From NCBI GenBank assembly GCA_002430835.1, contig DJDA01000128.1, positions 507 to 36,368 of the forward strand: a stretch of DNA of 35,862 bases, written 5' to 3'. Made by a program: the position numbers and the translations under genes. Source of the stretch: Brevundimonas sp. UBA5936 (lineage in GTDB: Bacteria; Pseudomonadota; Alphaproteobacteria; Caulobacterales; Caulobacteraceae). Below, one piece after another: positions 32,305 to 35,862 of this stretch (position 1 is its first letter; the number at the start of each line of letters is the position of its first letter). Below the pieces are notes generated by a model. The model did no database searches. It was not told where the DNA came from and saw only the letters and a program-made list of their open reading frames with translations.

Positions 32305-33620
32305 TCCGCAGCAACCTTCTTCTGTACGGAGCCTTGGGCGGGGTCGTGGCTTTGGCCGCCTGCGGTCGAAGCGAAAAAGGGATCAACGAAGTCGGGCCGG
32401 CGCCTGACTTGCCGGAGATCAGGGAAACTCTGCTGCCGCCGATGCGTATCGCCCGGCCCGTAGGATGGGGAGATGAGACGCCGCGCGCCCCCGAAGGCTT
32501 CGTGGTGACGGCCCTCGCTACGGACCTGCGTATTCCGCGTCAGATGCTGGTCCTGCCTAACGGCGACATCCTTGTGGCCGAGGGGCGGGGCGGCGGCGCG
32601 CCGGCCTTGAGGCCGAAGGACGTCATCGCTGGGGTCATCAAGAAGCAGGGCAATACGAAGGTCGAGGGCGGGGACCGTGTCACGCTGTTGCGCGACGCCG
32701 ATAACGACGGCCGCGCCGAAGTCCGCACGGTCTTCATCGACGGTCTCAATGCGCCCTATGGCCTGGCCTATGTCGACGGCCGCATCTATGTGGCCGAGCA
32801 GGACGCTCTGGTCAGCTTCCCCTATGTCGAAGGGCAGACCCGGATCTCGGCCTCCGCTGAAGAGGTGACGCGCCTGCCGTCCGCCCTCAATCATCACTGG
32901 ACCAAGGCCCTGACCAGCAGCGCCGATGGATCGACCCTCTACGTCGGCATCGGCTCCAACAGCAATGCGGGCGAGCGGGGTATGGCCGTGGAGGAGGAGC
33001 GGGCGGTCGTCTGGGCCGTCGATCGGGCCACGGGCGCGCGTCGGACCATCGCTCGCGGCATCCGCAATCCCACCGCCCTGGCGATCGAGCCGTCGAGCGC
33101 CGCCCTCTGGGCCGTAGTGAACGAAAGAGATGAAATCGGACCCCAGCTCGTTCCGGACTATCTGACCTCGGTCCGCGACGGCGCCTTCTACGGCTGGCCA
33201 TACAGCTACTGGGGACAGAATCTCGACCCGCGAGTGCGGCCCCAGAAGCCGGAACTGGTGGCTACGGCCGTGAAGCCGGATTACGCCCTGGGAGCCCATG
33301 TGGCGGCCCTCGGTCTCTCGTTCGCCCGCGACGGCGGCTTCGGCGGCGCCTTCGCCGAAGGGGCCTTCATCGGACAGCATGGGAGCTGGAATCGCCAGGA
33401 TTTGGCGGGCTACAAGGTGGCCTGGGTTCCGTTCTCGGGCGGCCGGCCGGCTGGTCCGCCCGTCGACTTCCTGACCGGTTTTCTGACGGACAAGGGCGAA
33501 GCTCGCGGCCGTCCCGTGGGCGTCTGGTTCGATCCTCAGCGCCGGATTCTGCTGGTGGCCGACGACTTATCCAACACGGTTTGGCGCGTCGCTCCCGCAG
33601 GCGCCGCTCCCAGGCGATAG
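32301..33620 (+). CDS. L-sorbosone dehydrogenase-like PQQ-type lipoprotein
   Basis: A 439-residue six-bladed beta-propeller of the soluble glucose/sorbosone dehydrogenase superfamily. The N-terminus has a lipobox (VALAAC, Cys21), so it is probably a periplasm-facing lipoprotein. The propeller begins at about residue 50 (GFVVTALATDLRIPRQMLVLPNGDILVAEG) and later carries LNAPYGLAYVDG, GIRNPTALAIEP and GAFYGWPYSYWG, which fit PQQ-dependent sugar/aldose dehydrogenases. Substrate unproven. It is the last gene of a coupled trio starting at 31667. Confidence 0.9.
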   Translation: MIRSNLLLYGALGGVVALAACGRSEKGINEVGPAPDLPEIRETLLPPMRIARPVGWGDETPRAPEGFVVTALATDLRIPRQMLVLPNGDILVAEGRGGGAPALRPKDVIAGVIKKQGNTKVEGGDRVTLLRDADNDGRAEVRTVFIDGLNAPYGLAYVDGRIYVAEQDALVSFPYVEGQTRISASAEEVTRLPSALNHHWTKALTSSADGSTLYVGIGSNSNAGERGMAVEEERAVVWAVDRATGARRTIARGIRNPTALAIEPSSAALWAVVNERDEIGPQLVPDYLTSVRDGAFYGWPYSYWGQNLDPRVRPQKPELVATAVKPDYALGAHVAALGLSFARDGGFGGAFAEGAFIGQHGSWNRQDLAGYKVAWVPFSGGRPAGPPVDFLTGFLTDKGEARGRPVGVWFDPQRRILLVADDLSNTVWRVAPAGAAPRR

Positions 33621-33819
33621 ATCGACTCGACGCTCCAGTCGGGCCTCTGCGGTTTCGAGCAGCTTCAGCGCCTTGGCCAGCGCTCGAGGCGTGTCTCACG
33701 CGAGCTGCGGATCGTCTGCCCTTGCGCGTCGCGTCGCGCCGTTTCAGCGTCTTGATACACGCCGATCCTACGCCATCCAGCTGGCGCGGAAATCTGCGAG
33801 GCGCCATGACGTCGATTGG

Positions 33820-34293
33820 CTACAGCGCGAGGACCGAGGTGTCCTTGACCTCTTCCATCACCGCATAGGTGCGGGTCTCGCGCACCCCTGGCATGACGCT
33901 CAGCGCGCCGGCCAGGAAGGCGCGGTAGGCGGCCATGTCCCTCATGCGCACCTTGACCAGATAATCGAAGCGCCCCGCCACCATGTGGCACTCTAGCACC
34001 TCGGGCGAGCGGCGGATGCGCTCGGCGAACTGGTCGAAGATGTCCGAGGTCGTGCGGTCCAGCAGCACTTCGATGAAGATCAGCAGCTCGCGCTCAACGA
34101 ACTTCGGGTCGATCAGGGCCCTATAGCCGGCGATGACGCCGCGCTCGCGCAGGCGGCGCACCCGCTCGAAACAGGACGACGCCGACATGGTGCAGGCGGC
34201 GGCCAGATCCTGGTTGGTGATCCGCCCGTCCTGCTGGAGCACCTGCAGGATGCGGCGGTCGGCCTCGTCCAGCTTGTATCCCGCCGCGCTCAT
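33820..34293 (-). CDS. Lrp/AsnC family transcriptional regulator
   Basis: A 157-residue regulator: N-terminal winged helix (about 5-60; LDEADRRILQVLQQDGRITNQDLAAACTMSASSCFERVRRL) and a C-terminal RAM ligand-binding domain (about 65-150; PEVLECHMVAGRFDYLVKVRMRDMAAY, GVRETRTYAV). The family senses amino acids as octameric rings. The start at 34293 has a GGGGGAG site; an ATG at 34338 is in frame with an extra 15 residues. It lies downstream of the DUF885 gene on the same strand, separated by the hairpin at 34340-34373. Confidence 0.92.
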   Translation of the reverse strand: MSAAGYKLDEADRRILQVLQQDGRITNQDLAAACTMSASSCFERVRRLRERGVIAGYRALIDPKFVERELLIFIEVLLDRTTSDIFDQFAERIRRSPEVLECHMVAGRFDYLVKVRMRDMAAYRAFLAGALSVMPGVRETRTYAVMEEVKDTSVLAL

Positions 34294-34339
34294 ACGCGGC
34301 TCCCCCTTACGCATCCTGGCTACTCCGAACGATGACAAA

Positions 34340-34373
34340 CCGCCTGCTGATCCGCAAACGGATCAACAGGCGG
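34340..34373. terminator. Long hairpin between the DUF885 and Lrp genes
   Basis: Arms at 34340-34354 and 34359-34373 pair over 15 positions with one C/A mismatch around a CAAA loop. It sits 53 bases after the stop of the DUF885 gene on the minus strand. The minus strand continues GTTTGT, only a weak T-run. A terminator for the DUF885 transcript is the likely role; the element lies in the Lrp leader/promoter and could also be regulatory. Confidence 0.6.
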
Positions 34374-34425
34374 CGGGGGCCGGCGATCTGGGAGAAAACC
34401 GCCAGCCGTGGATCGGCCGGATGGC

Positions 34426-35862
34426 CTACTCGGCGCGCGCCGCGTTCGCGGTCGCCTTGCTCTGGCTGATGAAGTCTTCCATCTCGGCCGTCATCGCCGG
34501 GATCGTGGCGACAAGCAGACTGATCAGCTTGTCGTGGAAGGCCCTGATATCGAAATCGGCGCCCAGCTCCGTTTCCGCCTTGCGTCGCAGGCGAACGATC
34601 TCGATCTCGCCCAACTTGTAGGCGAGGGCCTGGCCCGGCCAGGTGATGTAGCGATCGATCTCCGTCTGGATTTCGTGGTCTGACAGAGCCGTATTATCGC
34701 TCAGGAAGGCGATAGCCTGGGCGCGGGTCCATCCCTTGGAGTGAAGACCCGTGTCGATCACCAGGCGAGCGGCGCGCCACATTTCATAATTCAGGCGGCC
34801 GAAGTCTTCATAGGCGTCCTCGTACACGCCCATCTCCACGCCCAGCTTTTCGGTGTAGAGCCCCCAACCTTCACCGAAGGCCGAAATATTGGCCTGCAGA
34901 CGCCATTCGGGAATGCCCGGAAACTCCTTGCGCATCTTTCCGTGCCAAGCATGGCCCGGATTGCACTCGTGCACCGTCAGGGCCGGGATATTGTAGCGCG
35001 GGCGCGACGGCAGGTCGTAGGTGTTGAGCGAGCAGTTGCCGCGCCCCGCAGTGTAGAAGGGGGCGATATTAGCCGGGACCGCCGAGACGCTGAAGGTGTC
35101 ACGCGGTTGAAGGCCGAAAAACTGGCTCATCTTTCCGTCGACCTTCTTGACCACCCAGGCGCCGTGCCACAGCAGGTGCTCGGGCTTGTCGTAGACGAAT
35201 TGAGGGTCGGTCTTCAGGAAGCGGGTGAACTCGTTGAACGTGCCGGTCCAGCCGGTGCTGCGCATCACGGTTTCCATCTCCGCGCGAATACGGGCGACCT
35301 CGGCCTGGCCGATCCGGTGGATCTCGTCCGGCGTCAGGTTGATGCTTGTGTATTGGCGGATCTGGCTCTGATAGAAGGCCTCTCCATCCGGCAGCTGGTT
35401 GGCCCCCAGGGTGTCGCGGGCCGCTGGCAGGTATTCGTTCCGATAGAAGGTCAGCAGAGTTCGGTGCGCAGGCACGACTTTCTGCTGGATGACCTCGATC
35501 GCGGCCCTCCGCAACCTTTGCTTGTCAGCGTCCGAGATGCCCGTCATGTCGATAAAGGGCGCATAGAAGGGGTTCTTGAGCGGGTCGGTCGGATCCGTCA
35601 CAGCCGTGATCGAAACATCGCGTCCTGAAAGGGCTTCTCGCGGCTGGACGAAGCCGCGCGCGACGCCGGCGCGCATATTGGCGATCTGCTGGTCGAAGTA
35701 TCGCGGCGTATCGCCCAGCTGTGAGAGGTAGCGTTCGTAGTCAGCTACGGAGCCAAAGGTTCCGTTGGCCATGCCGGCGATGCTCGACCAGAACGAGCTG
35801 TCCGCGTTGAAGGGCATCTCGTAAAGGCGGAAGCGTCCGTCATCGACGAAGTTGTCGATCTG
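34426..35862 (-). CDS. DUF885 family metallohydrolase-like protein, N-terminus cut by window edge
   Basis: 478 residues are visible; the frame is open to the right edge, so the beginning lies outside the window. The hallmark HECNPGHAWHGKMRKEFPG gives a HExxPGH zinc-type motif. It is followed by the downstream acid FGEGWGLYTEKLG, as in DUF885 proteins, which are related to M32/zincin-like peptidases and in many bacteria are secreted lipoproteins. The peptide or ester substrate is not known. Any signal peptide would be outside the window. The first 15 visible residues precede the first internal Met. Confidence 0.9.
   Translation of the reverse strand, partial: QIDNFVDDGRFRLYEMPFNADSSFWSSIAGMANGTFGSVADYERYLSQLGDTPRYFDQQIANMRAGVARGFVQPREALSGRDVSITAVTDPTDPLKNPFYAPFIDMTGISDADKQRLRRAAIEVIQQKVVPAHRTLLTFYRNEYLPAARDTLGANQLPDGEAFYQSQIRQYTSINLTPDEIHRIGQAEVARIRAEMETVMRSTGWTGTFNEFTRFLKTDPQFVYDKPEHLLWHGAWVVKKVDGKMSQFFGLQPRDTFSVSAVPANIAPFYTAGRGNCSLNTYDLPSRPRYNIPALTVHECNPGHAWHGKMRKEFPGIPEWRLQANISAFGEGWGLYTEKLGVEMGVYEDAYEDFGRLNYEMWRAARLVIDTGLHSKGWTRAQAIAFLSDNTALSDHEIQTEIDRYITWPGQALAYKLGEIEIVRLRRKAETELGADFDIRAFHDKLISLLVATIPAMTAEMEDFISQSKATANAARAE

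Noticed and set aside
33621..33819. Possible decayed minus-strand gene: one frame gives VYQDAETARRDAQG..., another LAKALKLLETAEARLERRV.
   Set aside because: Both stretches look protein-like, but they are in different frames with stops between them and no start or ribosome site. Without a homologue to align, a frameshifted remnant cannot be claimed.

Overview
The window is a GC-rich chromosomal segment, probably from an alphaproteobacterium of the Caulobacterales (Brevundimonas-like). This is inferred from strongly GC-ending codons, dense ATGA-type gene overlaps, one exact EcfG-type general-stress promoter (GGAAC-N16-CGTT), and many stress-accessory families typical of that group. I see no tRNA, rRNA, insertion sequence, phage gene or CRISPR array. 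The content is accessory metabolism and stress physiology rather than a mobile element.

Layout. 1-4087 (-): a CheR-type methyltransferase (cut by the left edge) behind a large CHASE3/GAF hybrid histidine kinase with three receiver domains. 4305-6071 (-): zinc alcohol/formaldehyde-type dehydrogenase and an SRPBCC protein. 6212-11036 (+): YciE/YciF-type ferritin-like protein, manganese catalase, NDH-2-like flavoprotein, mycofactocin-type SDR and an EamA transporter. 10990-13274 (-): GH65-like glycosidase and a small hydrophilic protein. 13458-18468 (+): KGG-repeat stress protein with a clear terminator, a Crp/Fnr regulator, the TIGR02587/TIGR02588 membrane pair, and then, behind the exact EcfG promoter, a small secreted protein, an L,D-transpeptidase and two small proteins.

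18475-23508: a divergent locus. On the minus strand lie a haem-oxygenase-like diiron protein and a coupled 68-residue protein. On the plus strand lie a 64-residue GTG-start protein, cyanophycin synthetase (cphA) and cyanophycinase (cphB). 23505-25344 (-): a 50-residue membrane protein sharing the cphB stop, and two Crp/Fnr regulators. 25520-25977 (+): two small membrane proteins. 26227-31425: a MarR regulator divergent from the complete N-acetylglutaminylglutamine amide (NAGGN) osmolyte operon (amidotransferase, GNAT/ATP-grasp synthetase, M42 hydrolase). 31667-33620 (+): small protein, DUF2231-like membrane protein and a sorbosone-dehydrogenase-like lipoprotein. 33820-35862 (-): Lrp/AsnC regulator and a DUF885 metallohydrolase cut by the right edge.

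How it works together (inference). The segment looks like a stress and nitrogen-storage module. Peroxide and iron handling, envelope remodelling, an amide dipeptide osmolyte and an Asp-Arg storage polymer sit beside three Crp/Fnr proteins, one MarR and one Lrp regulator. At least nine small proteins (50-131 residues) are interleaved and often translationally coupled to recognisable genes. No gene-free stretch longer than 300 bases remains once the 64-residue reading frame before cphA is accepted.
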